Shown in pieces: positions 26,890 to 36,581 of a DNA stretch of 46,940 nt. Each line of letters begins with the position of its first letter. The first letter of the stretch is position 1. The DNA comes from an uncultured Prochlorococcus sp. Its GTDB lineage: Bacteria; Cyanobacteriota; Cyanobacteriia; PCC-6307; Cyanobiaceae. Made by a program: the position numbers and the translations under genes. The stretch lies in assembly GCA_902624085.1 (NCBI GenBank), contig CACNWD010000007.1, positions 1-46,940 on the forward strand, given 5' to 3'. The notes below the pieces were generated by a model, which did not search any database, was not told where the DNA came from, and saw nothing but the letters and a program-made list of their open reading frames with translations.

Positions 26890-27115
26890 TTTCAGAATCC
26901 ATAAGAGCATCAAGTGTAACAGCCGTCCTAACAAGAGAGTGATATTTTTTTAGAATTTTACGATTTCTCTCAATTGATTTTGAAAAATCTCTAGATTCAT
27001 TTTCAGAGAAACTTTTTGCTAAATCGTTTGAATCGTCCTCTATTAGTTCTAAATAATCTTGTTTGTTAATGAGAGCTAACAGTAATTCGTGTAATCGCTT
27101 TCTTCTTTCAGACAA
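26861..27115 (-). CDS. Small conserved cyanobacterial hypothetical protein
   Basis: The 84-aa protein is very highly charged and predicted helical, with LHELLLALINKQDYLELI near the start and SKSIERNRKILKKYHSLVRTAVTLDALMD near the end. It has no membrane segments and I do not recognise a domain. The start is a TTG at 27115. The overlap with the signal-peptide gene downstream suggests that it is translated with it. It is divergent from cobL with an 89-base gap. Confidence 0.75.
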   Translation of the reverse strand: MSERRKRLHELLLALINKQDYLELIEDDSNDLAKSFSENESRDFSKSIERNRKILKKYHSLVRTAVTLDALMDSENEENFKINK

Positions 27116-27204
27116 TTAGTCACTATATTATTGACTCATTTAATAATAGGATAATTTTACTATTAACACAAATTAGACCTTTTTTAGTAACTAGATTTTA
27201 ATTG

Positions 27205-28482
27205 ATGAAAAAATTTAAAAGAAAAATTCATGTCATAGGCTTAAATTCTTTTAAAATTGAAGACTTATCATTAGACGTTCAAGAACTTTTTTATAAAGTT
27301 AAAAACATTGCAGTACCAAATATATATATGAATGAAATAAAGAGTTGGATCTCCAATAAATGTATGGAGGACAAGAATTTTTATAAAAGTAGAAGTAATT
27401 TAGATTTAATTAATTGGCTTAAATTGAGAAATAATGATGTAATACTTATCTCAAGAGGCGATCCGCTTTGGTATGGAATTGGAAGAATTCTTCTGAACAA
27501 CTTCTCCAAAGAGGAATTATTTTTTTATCCTGGTAAAACATGTCTTCAATTAGCTTTTAGCAGATTAAAAAAATCATGGCAAGATGCTAAAGCAGTTAGT
27601 ATTCATGGTCGAGAAACAAATGAATTAATAAAATTACTAAAGTCAAAAGAAAAGGCAATTGGAATCCTTACTGATCCTAGAAATAATAATTTAGAGTTGA
27701 TTAGGCAAAATCTGAGGGAATTAGATCTTGAAAATTCCTATGAATTTTGGTTATGTGAAGAAATTGGTTTTAAAAATGAGAGAATCAGATTGATATCTCA
27801 TATAGAAAGTCTTCCAGAAGTAATATCTGATTTAAATATAGTTATTCTTTTAAAGAAAGAAATCAGTTCTATAGAAACAAATTTGCCTCTTTTTGGTATT
27901 AGTGATAATTCATTTAAAACATTCAGTGATAGGCCAAATCTACTAACAAAAAGAGAAATCAGGATTCAGCTACTGGCTGATTTAGAGTTGCCAGAGATCG
28001 GAACTATATTGGATATTGGATCAGGTAGCGGAACAATTGGTTTGGAAGCTCTGAGATTAAGACCAAAATTAAGATTAATTTCTATTGATAAAAGACTTGG
28101 GAGTCAATGCTTAGTTAAAGAAAATGCAAAAAAATTAGGAGTTGCACCCACAAAAATAATTGAGAGTGATGTAAAACAATTTCTAACTAATGATTTACAC
28201 AATTCATTTTCTGATTCAAATAGAGTTGTTATTGGTGGTTGTGATAAGGAGACAAAAATTGAAATTATTGAAGCGATATCAAAATTTCTTAAAAGAGGAG
28301 ACATAATAGTTTTACCTATAATTACTTATGAAGTCTTACAAAAAGTTTCTAATCTTCTAAAACAACTTAATTACGAAACCAGCATGAATCTTATTCAAAC
28401 ATTTAAAGGACTAAGTATTTCGGAGGGCACAAGATTCGAGCCAAATAATCCAGTATTTATAATTAAAGCTAAGAAAAAATAA
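27205..28482 (+). CDS. cobL: Precorrin-6Y C5,15-methyltransferase/decarboxylase (CobL; CbiE-CbiT fusion)
   Basis: The protein is about 425 aa from the ATG at 27205; a TTG one codon upstream is also in frame. The N-terminal half is a tetrapyrrole methylase (CbiE) with SRGDPLWYGIG at 84-94, the SAM/GDP-type loop. The C-terminal half is CbiT, with the SAM-binding DIGSGSGTIGLEAL at 271-284 and IDKRLG as the acidic end of strand 2. The enzyme methylates C5 and C15 and decarboxylates precorrin-6Y in B12-type corrin synthesis. It is divergent from the small-gene operon and convergent with NAD kinase (2-base gap). Confidence 0.94.
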   Translation: MKKFKRKIHVIGLNSFKIEDLSLDVQELFYKVKNIAVPNIYMNEIKSWISNKCMEDKNFYKSRSNLDLINWLKLRNNDVILISRGDPLWYGIGRILLNNFSKEELFFYPGKTCLQLAFSRLKKSWQDAKAVSIHGRETNELIKLLKSKEKAIGILTDPRNNNLELIRQNLRELDLENSYEFWLCEEIGFKNERIRLISHIESLPEVISDLNIVILLKKEISSIETNLPLFGISDNSFKTFSDRPNLLTKREIRIQLLADLELPEIGTILDIGSGSGTIGLEALRLRPKLRLISIDKRLGSQCLVKENAKKLGVAPTKIIESDVKQFLTNDLHNSFSDSNRVVIGGCDKETKIEIIEAISKFLKRGDIIVLPIITYEVLQKVSNLLKQLNYETSMNLIQTFKGLSISEGTRFEPNNPVFIIKAKKK

Positions 28483-28484
28483 AT

Positions 28485-29393
28485 TTATTTGTCCGGTTTC
28501 GCAACATGAGGTAATCCCCAACCTAACTTATTTCTCAACACCTGAAAAAATTCATGGTCATCCAATCTTATAAATTTAACGGGATGATTACTTTTTCTTA
28601 TTAAAACTCTATCTTCAGGCCATACATAACATCCAGCATTACCATCTACAACCATAATTAATCTCTCAGGAGTAGCTGGAAAAACAGTCACTGGTTCAGA
28701 ATCATTAAAGACTAAAGCTCTAGATGCTAGTGAATGAGGAGCAATTGGAGTTAATTGAACAACTGGACAATCAGGTGTTATCACTGGACCTCCAGCGCTT
28801 AATGAATATGCTGTAGAGCCTGTTGGAGTTGATAGAATCACACCATCAGCAGAAATATCAACAGGTGCATGCTTTCCTATTGAGATTTCAAAATGGCACA
28901 TACTTGTTAATGGCTCTCTATGTAAAGCCATTTCGTTTAGACACAAAGACTCCCATCTTCGTTGATCATTTCGCATGACACTGATAATTAAACTATTCCT
29001 TTCTTCTATATCCCATTTACCTTGGATTAATTTATCCAACGCATCTTCAAGATTTGACAAATAAGCCTCTGCCAAAAATCCTAAATGGCCAGTATTGATT
29101 GTTAGGATTGGAATATTTGCAGGGGCAGTCTGCCTGGCTGCTGATAACACAGTTCCATCACCACCAAGAACTATTGCAAATTCAATAGATGAATTAAAAC
29201 CATCTGGCACACAATTCGTATATGCAAGTGGTCTTACATGTTGATCAGGATTTGCAAAACCTACCATTCCACCAGAGCTACTAACTCTAACAACTTTATA
29301 ATTAGAACTTTCCAATTTTTTTTGAACAGATCTAGCTGTCTCGACAGCTAATTCTTTTCCATCATTGACGATTAGTCCAGCTTTACGTACCAA
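28485..29393 (-). CDS. ppnK: NAD kinase
   Basis: The 302-aa protein has GGDGT at 77-81 (ATP/polyphosphate site), [10 protein letters not shown] at 100-109, NEMALHR at 154-160 and [16 protein letters not shown] at 188-203, the complete NAD kinase signature. It phosphorylates NAD to NADP. Cyanobacteria usually encode two NAD kinases, and this could be either. It lies downstream of pheS with a 75-base gap and may share its transcript. It is convergent with cobL. Confidence 0.97.
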   Translation of the reverse strand: MVRKAGLIVNDGKELAVETARSVQKKLESSNYKVVRVSSSGGMVGFANPDQHVRPLAYTNCVPDGFNSSIEFAIVLGGDGTVLSAARQTAPANIPILTINTGHLGFLAEAYLSNLEDALDKLIQGKWDIEERNSLIISVMRNDQRRWESLCLNEMALHREPLTSMCHFEISIGKHAPVDISADGVILSTPTGSTAYSLSAGGPVITPDCPVVQLTPIAPHSLASRALVFNDSEPVTVFPATPERLIMVVDGNAGCYVWPEDRVLIRKSNHPVKFIRLDDHEFFQVLRNKLGWGLPHVAKPDK

Positions 29394-29468
29394 TCGAGAA
29401 ATTTATAACTATATATACCATAAACCAAATAGCACAATATAGGCGAATCTAGATGCTATTAATCTTCA

Positions 29469-30476
29469 CTAAAATTGTTTTAAAAATCGCAAATCATTTG
29501 TATAAAACCTCCTAATATCATCTATTTGATGTCTTACCATACAAAATCTTTCAACTCCTAAACCTGCAGCGAAACCTGTCCATCTCTCTGAATCTATTCC
29601 CATTCTATTAAGAACCATTGGATCAACCATTCCACATCCCATAACCTCTAACCATTTCCCTTTCCATTGCACATCTACTTCGGCCGAAGGTTCAGTGAAA
29701 GGGAAATAACTAGCTCTAAATCTAATGGGTAAATCGCCAAAAAAAGTTTTTAAGAAAGTAAGTACAGTTCCTCTTAAATGACTAAAATTAATTTCTTCAT
29801 CGATACATAAAACTTCTACCTGATTAAAAACTGGTGAATGTGTGGCATCAACGGCATCTCTTCTATATACACGTCCTGGAGAAATAATTCTAGTAGGAGG
29901 TGAATTGCCTTCTAAATATCTTATTTGTACAGGAGATGTATGCGTCCTCAAAAGCAAACTATCATTTAAATAAAAAGTATCTTGCATATCTCTAGCAGGA
30001 TGATTTTTAGGTATGTTTAAAGACTCAAAATTATAAAAATCTGATTCTATTTCCGGCCCATTTGCTACTGAATAACCTAATCCACAAAAAATATCAATAA
30101 TTTCATCTTGCGTAGAGAGTAATGGATGATGATTACCTTTTGGTGTCCCCTTAGAGGGAATAGTTACATCTAACTTCTCACTTGCAATTTTAAACTCTAA
30201 AGCATTTTTAAGTAACTGATTTTTTCGAGCACTAATTGATTCCAATAGGGTAGTTTTGAGAATATTAGCTTTTTGACCAATCTTTGGTCTATCTTTCGAT
30301 TCTAATTTACTCATATTTTTTAATATGTTTGATAATTTTCCTTTTTTTCCAAGCAAAGATACTCTTAGAATTTCTAAATCGCCTTCTTTTTTAGTATTTT
30401 TTATATCTTGATCTGCAGAATCATAAAGACTTTTCAACTGATTCTCAATTTGATCTAGTAATTCAATTTCACTCAC
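29469..30476 (-). CDS. pheS: Phenylalanyl-tRNA synthetase alpha subunit
   Basis: This 335-aa class II aminoacyl-tRNA synthetase subunit has an N-terminal coiled coil (about 1-100). The catalytic core shows motif 2 region [18 protein letters not shown] and motif 3 [18 protein letters not shown] (residues about 306-323). [12 protein letters not shown] and [10 protein letters not shown] are further PheS hallmarks. It forms an alpha2beta2 enzyme with PheT, which is not in the window. It is divergent from surE with a 69-base gap. Confidence 0.98.
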   Translation of the reverse strand: MSEIELLDQIENQLKSLYDSADQDIKNTKKEGDLEILRVSLLGKKGKLSNILKNMSKLESKDRPKIGQKANILKTTLLESISARKNQLLKNALEFKIASEKLDVTIPSKGTPKGNHHPLLSTQDEIIDIFCGLGYSVANGPEIESDFYNFESLNIPKNHPARDMQDTFYLNDSLLLRTHTSPVQIRYLEGNSPPTRIISPGRVYRRDAVDATHSPVFNQVEVLCIDEEINFSHLRGTVLTFLKTFFGDLPIRFRASYFPFTEPSAEVDVQWKGKWLEVMGCGMVDPMVLNRMGIDSERWTGFAAGLGVERFCMVRHQIDDIRRFYTNDLRFLKQF

Positions 30477-30545
30477 TGATATAGTAAAAAAAGGTATAGA
30501 TTCATATTACTTAACCATAGTGCATATTAAAAATTATTTTTCTAA

Positions 30546-31340
30546 ATGAATTCATTAAATATTTTAATTAGTAATGATGATGGCATTTTTGCTGATGGGA
30601 TACGTTCACTTGCTAACAAAGCGTTAGAAAGAGGACATAATGTTACTGTAGTTTGCCCAGACCAAGAGCGCTCTGCAACAGGTCATGGATTAACTTTATC
30701 CTCTCCAATAAGGATTGAAAACGCAGATGCATTATTTCAAAAAGGAATTAAAGCATGGGGCTGCTCAGGGACACCAGCAGATTGTGTTAAGTTGGCTTTA
30801 TCTGAATTATTAGAGGCGAAGCCTGATTTAGTTCTTTCTGGTATTAATCAAGGGCCTAATTTAGGCACTGATATATTTTGTTCAGGTACTGTAGCTGCCG
30901 CTATGGAAGGAACACTTGAAAATATACCTTCAATGGCTGTTAGTTTAGCTGATTTTAAATGGAGAGATTTTGAATTTGCAAGTGAAGTTTCTTTAAAAAT
31001 TGCTGAACAAGCTTTAAAAAATAATTGGCCAAAATCATTGCTTCTAAATTTAAATATTCCACCATGTCAAAAGAGAGAAATAATAGGAGGCTCATGGACA
31101 AGATTATCAATAAGAAAATATAAAAATCAATTTTCAAAAAGGGAAGATCCAAGAGGAGATACTTATTTTTGGCTTGCGGGTGAAGCTGTCATGGATCTCA
31201 AATCTAAGGGGTATGGGCCTAAAAATTGGCCTAGTGATGTTTCCCAAATAGAAAAGAAAAAGCTTTCATTAACACCTATTGAGCCTGATCTATTTTGGAG
31301 AGATAGTTTAGAAATGCTTCCAAACATTCAACTCTTATAG
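30546..31340 (+). CDS. surE: 5'-nucleotidase SurE
   Basis: The 264-aa protein has LISNDDG at the start with the metal-binding Asp pair, [15 protein letters not shown], and [24 protein letters not shown], where Asn and Asp complete the divalent-metal site. It dephosphorylates nucleoside 5'- and 3'-monophosphates. Length and motifs are typical. Its 3' end overlaps the convergent DUF3611 gene by 13 bases. It is divergent from pheS. Confidence 0.96.
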   Translation: MNSLNILISNDDGIFADGIRSLANKALERGHNVTVVCPDQERSATGHGLTLSSPIRIENADALFQKGIKAWGCSGTPADCVKLALSELLEAKPDLVLSGINQGPNLGTDIFCSGTVAAAMEGTLENIPSMAVSLADFKWRDFEFASEVSLKIAEQALKNNWPKSLLLNLNIPPCQKREIIGGSWTRLSIRKYKNQFSKREDPRGDTYFWLAGEAVMDLKSKGYGPKNWPSDVSQIEKKKLSLTPIEPDLFWRDSLEMLPNIQLL

Positions 31341-31867
31341 ATTCTTCTAAGCAACCATAAAGAAAAGCATAACCCCACAAAATGGGCGGCAATGACTTGT
31401 GTATTACTTAAAACAGAAAGAATCTCTAATCCAGTAATTGCAACATCTGAGCTGGTAGCTATTGCAATTCCTTGGGTTTGAGTAGAGGCTTGAATAAAAA
31501 GAGCTCCCATAAGAGCTTGATAGCCAATAAGTCCAAATAATATCCCTAATAAATCAATAACTAAACCTCTTTTAATCAGTTTGCTGGTTTGACCTCTTGA
31601 AGGTCTAACATTACTTGATATTGCTCTGCCAGTTTTGACAATTAACCATCCCTGCCAAAGACTAAGAAATAGTAAGACTAAAGATACTGTTGTTAATGAT
31701 AAGCCTGGTGCCAAACTAAGCTGTCCTTCGCTATCATTACTAACAACATTTGAAAAAAGTAAAACAGATGCTACAACAACACCTAATATAGTTTGGATCC
31801 AAAAGCGTATCCAACTTGTTCGTCTCATTCCAAATGAAAGCAACTGAAAATCCATTTTGTCAGCCAT
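31328..31867 (-). CDS. DUF3611 family integral membrane protein
   Basis: The 179-aa protein has four transmembrane helices (about 20-40, 54-75, 97-125 and 158-172). It begins with the soluble [19 protein letters not shown], a pattern of the DUF3611 family found in cyanobacteria and plastid-bearing plants (function unknown). It is probably in a cytoplasmic or thylakoid membrane. It overlaps surE by 13 bases at its end and is divergent from ribF, with the 5' region of ribF beginning just beyond. Confidence 0.88.
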   Translation of the reverse strand: MADKMDFQLLSFGMRRTSWIRFWIQTILGVVVASVLLFSNVVSNDSEGQLSLAPGLSLTTVSLVLLFLSLWQGWLIVKTGRAISSNVRPSRGQTSKLIKRGLVIDLLGILFGLIGYQALMGALFIQASTQTQGIAIATSSDVAITGLEILSVLSNTQVIAAHFVGLCFSLWLLRRIYKS

Positions 31868-31932
31868 TCATTTGATTGGGTAAATTATTTATTCAAATTT
31901 GCCATCAAATTCATAAAATTGCACGTTATATT

Positions 31933-32853
31933 GTGATCTCTTTAATATCACCATCTGAAGTCAAAGCACCTACCTCTATAGCTGTTGGAAGTTTTGATGG
32001 CCTGCATGAGGGTCACAGAAGATTAATTGCGACTGTTGTGAAAAATAGTCAATATACCCCAACCATTGCTAGTTTCTGGCCACATCCAAGGGAAGTCTTA
32101 TTTGGTGAAACTAGATTAAGGCTTGATCTCCCAGAAGAAAAACTTCCACTTTTAGATAGTCTTGGTATTGAACAATTAGTCTTAATACCTTTTAACAAAG
32201 AATTATCTAAACTTAGTGCAAATAATTTCTTAAAAAATGTTCTCATTAATCAATTACAAACAAAAAGTATTTCAGTTGGAGAAAACTTTCGATTTGGTTA
32301 CAAAAGGCGAGGAGATATTAATACAATTAAAAAATCTATAAAAAATCAGAACATTGTATTAAATATTGTCCCACTCTTAGAAGATCAATATGGAAGAATA
32401 AGTAGTAGTAGGGTAAGAGAATTATTGCTGAACCATGATTTAGAGAATGCTAGGAAATTACTACAAAGACCTTATAATTTTTCTGGTAAAATTGTTAAAG
32501 GCAAGGGACTTGGTAAAGAGATTGGATGCCCAACAGCAAACCTTGAAATAGATGGAAGAAAATTTCTACCCGGTGAGGGTGTTTATGCAGCATGGAGCTT
32601 TACTGAAGGTTCCAAAATTAAGTTACCGTCTGTAATGAATCTAGGGCCACAGCCAACAATTGATCCACTCTCTCCTTCTGCTGTTGAAGTTCATTTAATT
32701 GATAAGAACATTAACCTTTATGGCTTAAAGTTAAAAATACAACCTATTAAAAAAATTAGATCACAAATAAAATTCTCAAATTTAAGAGAATTGTCAAAAC
32801 AAATCTTTAAAGATATTGATATGGCTAAAGAAATTTTTAATAATATTGAATAA
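31933..32853 (+). CDS. ribF: Bifunctional riboflavin kinase/FAD synthetase
   Basis: From the GTG at 31933 the protein is about 306 aa. It begins about 13 residues before SIAVGSFDGLHEGHRRL, the nucleotidyltransferase HxGH-type site, as is usual for RibF. An in-frame TTG at 31876 would add 19 residues, which is less likely. The FMN adenylyltransferase domain spans about 1-170, with ISSSRVRELL as the conserved ISSTxIR block. The flavokinase domain follows with GKGLGKEIGCPTANLE and VMNLGPQPT. It converts riboflavin to FMN and FAD. ThiE follows 8 bases downstream, so the two genes are co-transcribed. Confidence 0.95.
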   Translation: MISLISPSEVKAPTSIAVGSFDGLHEGHRRLIATVVKNSQYTPTIASFWPHPREVLFGETRLRLDLPEEKLPLLDSLGIEQLVLIPFNKELSKLSANNFLKNVLINQLQTKSISVGENFRFGYKRRGDINTIKKSIKNQNIVLNIVPLLEDQYGRISSSRVRELLLNHDLENARKLLQRPYNFSGKIVKGKGLGKEIGCPTANLEIDGRKFLPGEGVYAAWSFTEGSKIKLPSVMNLGPQPTIDPLSPSAVEVHLIDKNINLYGLKLKIQPIKKIRSQIKFSNLRELSKQIFKDIDMAKEIFNNIE

Positions 32854-32861
32854 AAATAACG

Positions 32862-33917
32862 ATGAAAAGCCTAGACTTAAAACATTTAGAAGATATAAGA
32901 ATAGCTCAAATTATCGATGCAAATTTAGATAGAGCTAGAGAAGGTTTAAGAGTCTTGGAAGATTGGGCAAGATTTGCTCTCGGGAGGAAGGATTTAGTTA
33001 AAAGTTTTAAAAATTTTAGGCAAATTTTAGGGAAACATCACCTCAAAGTATATAAAGAGTCTAGAAATTTTATTAATGATAATTGCGCAGGTTTAAGTCA
33101 TCCTGAACAAGATAAAAGAACTTATGCAAGCTCCATAATTAGTTCTAATGCAGCAAGAGTTCAAGAAGCTTTAAGAGTAATCGAAGAATTCTCAAGGAAC
33201 CATAATCAAAATCTTAGTAATATTTCATCTGAGATTAGATATGAAATCTACAATCTTGAGATTGAATTACTTGAAGCACAATCAAATTACTCTCTTCAAA
33301 AAATTCTGAATGAAAATGATTTATATTTTATTACGCTTGATAACGAAAATTTGTTCGAGAAAATAAAAAATATATTGGAAGGAGGTGTAAAAATCATTCA
33401 ATTGAGATTTAAGAAAGGTAAAGATTCTGATAATCTAGAATTCGCAATCAAAGTAAGAGAATTATGCGATGCTTTTGGTGCTCTTTTTTTAATCAATGAC
33501 AGAGTAGATATTGCCTTGGCTTGTAAAGCAGATGGAGTTCATCTTGGTCAAGATGATATGGATATAAAATCTGCTAGGAATATACTTGGTTTTTCTAAAA
33601 TAATAGGCATTTCAGCAAGTAATAAGTTAGATATAAAAAAGGCCATACAAGAGGGTTGCGACTACTTAGGAATAGGTCCAGTTTTTGCAACTTCAACCAA
33701 AAAAGGGAAAGTCCCTTTAGGGATTAATACTTTAAAAACACTTACAAAAGATATTTCAATTCCATGGTTCGCAATTGGAGGAATTAAACAAGAGAACATT
33801 TCTTTGTTAAAAGAAAATAATATTCGCAAGGTTGCAATAATATCAGATCTTATTAATTCAAAAAATCCTAAAGAGAAAGCTATTATGATAATAAATTCTT
33901 TAACTGATGAAAATTAG
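32862..33917 (+). CDS. thiE: Thiamine-phosphate synthase with N-terminal ThiD2-like domain
   Basis: The 351-aa protein has two parts. The first (about 10-145) begins IDANLDRAREGLRVLEDWARF, the conserved DANxxRAREGLR block of the extra N-terminal domain (ThiD2-like) of cyanobacterial ThiE proteins. The second (about 150-345) is TMP synthase: QLRFKKG, FLINDRVDIALACKADGVHLGQDD, GIGPVFATSTKKGK and FAIGGI, with all HMP-PP and thiazole-phosphate binding motifs. It joins HMP-PP and HET-P. It overlaps thiS by 11 bases, so translation is coupled. Confidence 0.96.
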   Translation: MKSLDLKHLEDIRIAQIIDANLDRAREGLRVLEDWARFALGRKDLVKSFKNFRQILGKHHLKVYKESRNFINDNCAGLSHPEQDKRTYASSIISSNAARVQEALRVIEEFSRNHNQNLSNISSEIRYEIYNLEIELLEAQSNYSLQKILNENDLYFITLDNENLFEKIKNILEGGVKIIQLRFKKGKDSDNLEFAIKVRELCDAFGALFLINDRVDIALACKADGVHLGQDDMDIKSARNILGFSKIIGISASNKLDIKKAIQEGCDYLGIGPVFATSTKKGKVPLGINTLKTLTKDISIPWFAIGGIKQENISLLKENNIRKVAIISDLINSKNPKEKAIMIINSLTDEN

Positions 33918-34113
33918 GGTAAATGGAGAAGAAAGACTGATTCAATCCAACAAGAGCATTTCTTTGAATGAGACTATTCAACTACTTGGATATTCTTCCA
34001 ATACAGTAGTTGTTGAAGTAAATAAACTAATTATTAATTCAGCGGAGTGGGAGGATAAATATATTAAGAATGGAGACAAATTAGAAATTGTATCAATAGT
34101 TGGAGGAGGTTAA
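33907..34113 (+). CDS. thiS: Sulfur carrier protein ThiS
   Basis: The 68-aa ubiquitin-fold protein starts MKIRVNGEE and ends KLEIVSIVGGG. The C-terminal Gly-Gly is adenylated and thiocarboxylated to supply sulfur for the thiazole ring. It overlaps the 3' end of thiE by 11 bases, so the pair forms a thiamin mini-operon with ribF upstream. I see no TPP riboswitch upstream of thiE. Confidence 0.95.
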   Translation: MKIRVNGEERLIQSNKSISLNETIQLLGYSSNTVVVEVNKLIINSAEWEDKYIKNGDKLEIVSIVGGG

Positions 34114-34270
34114 TTTTCACAAGATAGCTTACAGATGATAATAATTATTCAATTTTTATCAGAAGATGATTATTTAAAAAATATCTTCATATTTTTTTAA
34201 CCTAATCAATGAAACAATTGATCAAATTTTAATTTTTTCATTTTATATTCTTATTACCGTTAAAGTAAAA

Positions 34271-34438
34271 ATGAAAGAAGAATTAAAGCAATCTACAAGA
34301 TCTTTGAAATGGGAGCAAAATGGACAATTAGCTCATAAAGATCTTTCTGATTTGATCGATAGATTAAAAAATGTTGAGAATGAATGTAATTCCTCAGAGT
34401 TATCAAGACTGAGTAATAATTCTGACAATATTGATTAA
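34271..34438 (+). CDS. Small hypothetical protein (55 aa)
   Basis: The ATG at 34271 opens a 55-residue, charged, soluble, probably helical protein that starts MKEELKQSTRSLKWEQNGQ and contains LSDLIDRLKNVENECN. It has no membrane segment or known motif. Its protein-like composition and position right before a second small ORF support it as a real gene. The function is unknown. Confidence 0.55.
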   Translation: MKEELKQSTRSLKWEQNGQLAHKDLSDLIDRLKNVENECNSSELSRLSNNSDNID

Positions 34439-34504
34439 ATTTGTAACTCATATCTTGATAATAATTCTTATATCTGTTTCAAATAAATAATATTAATTAT
34501 AAAA

Positions 34505-34639
34505 ATGCAAAAAAGATACCCCGAGTGGGTTAACACAGAAGTCATAATGAAAGCTATAAAGATGCGAGAAGAGGGGGTATTGTCTGAAAGATTAAATATG
34601 TGGATAGAAAATCTTTTAGAGATTAACCATAAGAAATAG
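34505..34639 (+). CDS. Small hypothetical protein (44 aa)
   Basis: The ATG at 34505 opens a 44-residue protein beginning MQKRYPEWVNTEVIMKAIK and ending WIENLLEINHKK. It is soluble and charged with a Trp-containing N-terminus. It lies 66 bases after the 55-aa ORF on the same strand and is convergent with larB. No family is recognised. Confidence 0.55.
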   Translation: MQKRYPEWVNTEVIMKAIKMREEGVLSERLNMWIENLLEINHKK

Positions 34640-34651
34640 TAACTATAAGTT

Positions 34652-35302
34652 TTAACTATTTATTATTCTTAGTGCAGCCATTGCGGCACCGTATCCGTTA
34701 TCTATATTCATTACCATTATCCCAGGTGAACAACTAGCTAACATACTATTTAAGGCGATCATTCCATCTTTACTGACTCCATATCCTACAGAAACTGGGA
34801 CACCTATTATAGGTTGAGGTAATAGACCTCCAATTACAGTAGCTAAGGCTCCTTCCATTCCAGCGCAGACTATTATTAAATTATGTTCATTAATTTTATC
34901 TAATTGACTAAATAGTCTATGTACTCCAGCGACTCCAACATCTATAAACGTTTCACAAGTTATACCATAAATTTCTAAAGCTGTTTTAACTTCTAGAGTT
35001 ACTTTCAAGTCACTAGAACCTCCAGAGACAATAGCAACAGTTTTCTCAGAATCAATTTTATTTGCATTTTCTCCAATAACTAAACAATGAGCATCTTTAA
35101 TAAATATTGCATTTGAATAAATATCTTGCAGAGATCGAGCTTTGCTTTCATTAATTCTTGTTATGAAAACAAATTCACCTTTTTTTAAAACTTCTTGAGC
35201 AATTTTTTTTAATTGTTCAATACTTTTATGTTCTCCCCAAATTGCTTCAATTAATCCTAGACGTTTTTGTCTATCAAAATCGAATCGAATGTCTAAAATC
35301 AT
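34652..35302 (-). CDS. larB: LarB-like nickel pincer cofactor biosynthesis protein (PurE-related carboxylase)
   Basis: The 216-aa protein has a PurE-like second half: AIVSGGSSDLKVTLEVKTALEIYG, then FIDVGVAGVHRLFSQ, VCAGMEGALATVIGGLL and SVGYGVS. This matches the LarB family, whose members carboxylate and hydrolyse NaAD in nickel-pincer-cofactor synthesis in lactobacilli. No LarC or LarE is in the window. In picocyanobacteria the physiological role is unclear. The start codon overlaps the upstream gene's stop by 4 bases (ATGA), so it is translationally coupled to the TIGR03792-like gene. Confidence 0.9.
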   Translation of the reverse strand: MILDIRFDFDRQKRLGLIEAIWGEHKSIEQLKKIAQEVLKKGEFVFITRINESKARSLQDIYSNAIFIKDAHCLVIGENANKIDSEKTVAIVSGGSSDLKVTLEVKTALEIYGITCETFIDVGVAGVHRLFSQLDKINEHNLIIVCAGMEGALATVIGGLLPQPIIGVPVSVGYGVSKDGMIALNSMLASCSPGIMVMNIDNGYGAAMAALRIINS

Positions 35303-35736
35303 TTTTGCTCGAATAATTCGCCTTCATAAATAAATTTAAAAGGATTAGTTTCAACTCCTAAAGAGGTAGTAACATTTTCCTCATAAATTTTCTGCATTTT
35401 ATTGACTTCTTCGTTAGAAATATTTTTCCACAAGTTTCTATTCTTCCATTTAACAAGTAATAAAGCTTCTCCTGTTTCTTGATTATAAAAAATTTGCCTC
35501 CCTAAAAAACCATCTTGTTTTGAAAGCCATGGCTCCCAAACTTCTTCCTCTGCTTTAAGCCAAGTTTCCTTATATTTTAAGGGCACACTGAGTCGTAATT
35601 CTTCTACTATATTTTCATTTAATTTATTCATTTGAAGTGCAAAGGCATTTGAAACATTTAATTGAAAAATTATAGATAACAATAATAAAACAAACACCTG
35701 TTTTATTAGATTTTTAAAAAAAGGAACTAATTTCAT
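35299..35736 (-). CDS. TIGR03792-like secreted protein (monooxygenase-like fold)
   Basis: I chose the ATG at 35736 (145 aa), which overlaps the ispF stop (TAATG) and starts [20 protein letters not shown]. An earlier in-frame start (35769) would add 11 residues. The N-terminus is a signal peptide or anchor, with FALQM near residue 35. The remainder contains LKAEEEVWEPWLSKQDGFLG and RQIFYNQETGEALLLVKW, as in the cyanobacterial TIGR03792 family of small antibiotic-monooxygenase-like proteins with unknown role. Coupled to ispF upstream and larB downstream. Confidence 0.86.
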   Translation of the reverse strand: MKLVPFFKNLIKQVFVLLLLSIIFQLNVSNAFALQMNKLNENIVEELRLSVPLKYKETWLKAEEEVWEPWLSKQDGFLGRQIFYNQETGEALLLVKWKNRNLWKNISNEEVNKMQKIYEENVTTSLGVETNPFKFIYEGELFEQK

Positions 35737-36236
35737 TATTCTTTTTCTAATAAAACTACTGAATGACAACTTATTCCCTCTTCACGGCCTTCTGGCCCTA
35801 AGGTTTCATTTGTTGTAGCTTTTATACCTATTAAATCCCTTTCTAAACCAATTACTTTAGAAATATTATCTTTCATTGAATCTATATGAGGAAGAAATTT
35901 TGGCCTTTCTGCCACAATAACACTATCAATATTATTAATTATCCATCTTTTGTTTTTTATCAATTCAACTACTTTTGAAAGCAATATTAAACTATCTGCA
36001 TTTTTCCATTTATTATCACTTGGAGGAAAATATTTGCCTATATCTCCTAATGAAAGTGCGCCTAAAAGGGCATCCATAATTGAATGAGAAAGAACATCTG
36101 CATCACTATGTCCATCGAGTCCTAAATTATTAGGATGTTCTAATTTCACTCCTCCAATAATTAAATCTCTTCCCTTTTTCAATCGATGAATATCATATCC
36201 ATTACCGATACGAAACCGTGGAGAATGACTTGTCAT
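35736..36236 (-). CDS. ispF: 2-C-methyl-D-erythritol 2,4-cyclodiphosphate synthase
   Basis: The 166-aa protein has [13 protein letters not shown] near residues 12-24, where Asp14 and His16 bind zinc, and [33 protein letters not shown], the family's longest conserved block. It cyclises CDP-ME phosphate to MEcPP in the MEP isoprenoid pathway, supplying carotenoids, the chlorophyll tail and quinones. It is followed by the TIGR03792-like gene with a one-base overlap. A terminator upstream (36347-36376) separates it from the accessory genes. Confidence 0.97.
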   Translation of the reverse strand: MTSHSPRFRIGNGYDIHRLKKGRDLIIGGVKLEHPNNLGLDGHSDADVLSHSIMDALLGALSLGDIGKYFPPSDNKWKNADSLILLSKVVELIKNKRWIINNIDSVIVAERPKFLPHIDSMKDNISKVIGLERDLIGIKATTNETLGPEGREEGISCHSVVLLEKE

Positions 36237-36581
36237 ATTAACGGTTTTAGGGTATCTAAAGTCAATCTGTAACTATTCTGTAATTCCATATGGATATTTA
36301 CTTAACATTTGATGATACTTTTTCCTCCTTATTTAATATTTTACCAATAAAAAGACCCCCTAAAAAATAGGAGGTCATTATCCAAGAAAAAAAAATAAAA
36401 TTAAATGATGTTTTGTTATTATTTATCTCTTCTTAAAAAAGGTAATTGGTAAAATTTTTACCACCCAGTTTTTGATATAACATTTTAATCAAATTACGGA
36501 TTTGATATATCAATACCCCATTAGAAGTTGTTTTAGATTAGTGGAACAAGAGAATTGTTATTGTATATTATCTATTGATTT
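36237..36581. other. Intergenic region upstream of ispF containing a terminator
   Basis: This stretch holds a minus-strand terminator hairpin (36347-36376) and probably the ispF promoter. A 16-codon ATG ORF on the minus strand (near 36433-36483) starts MLYQKLGGKNFTN but is too short to call. I see nothing else. Confidence 0.6.
36347..36376 (-). terminator. Rho-independent terminator for the small-gene cluster
   Basis: On the minus strand GACCTCCTA is followed by a short A/T loop and TAGGGGGTC, a 9-bp stem with one mismatch, then TTTTTATT. It sits downstream of the three small minus-strand genes (36582-37200) and 111 bases before ispF. It therefore probably ends their transcript and insulates ispF. 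Confidence 0.75.

Larger units (their letters stand above)
34114..34651. other. 538-base stretch between thiS and larB holding two small ORFs
   Basis: Two plus-strand ORFs of 55 and 44 codons (34271-34438 and 34505-34639) occupy most of it and are called separately. The first 157 bases (34114-34270) are AT-rich with no gene or terminator that I can identify, and probably hold the promoter for the small ORFs. Confidence 0.6.

Noticed and set aside
32862-33917. TPP riboswitch upstream of thiE
   Set aside because: Only 8 bases separate ribF and thiE, and no THI-element-like sequence is visible upstream of ribF.
36433-36483. 16-codon minus-strand ORF starting MLYQKLGG
   Set aside because: It is too short to support, and its upstream frame is closed by a stop.
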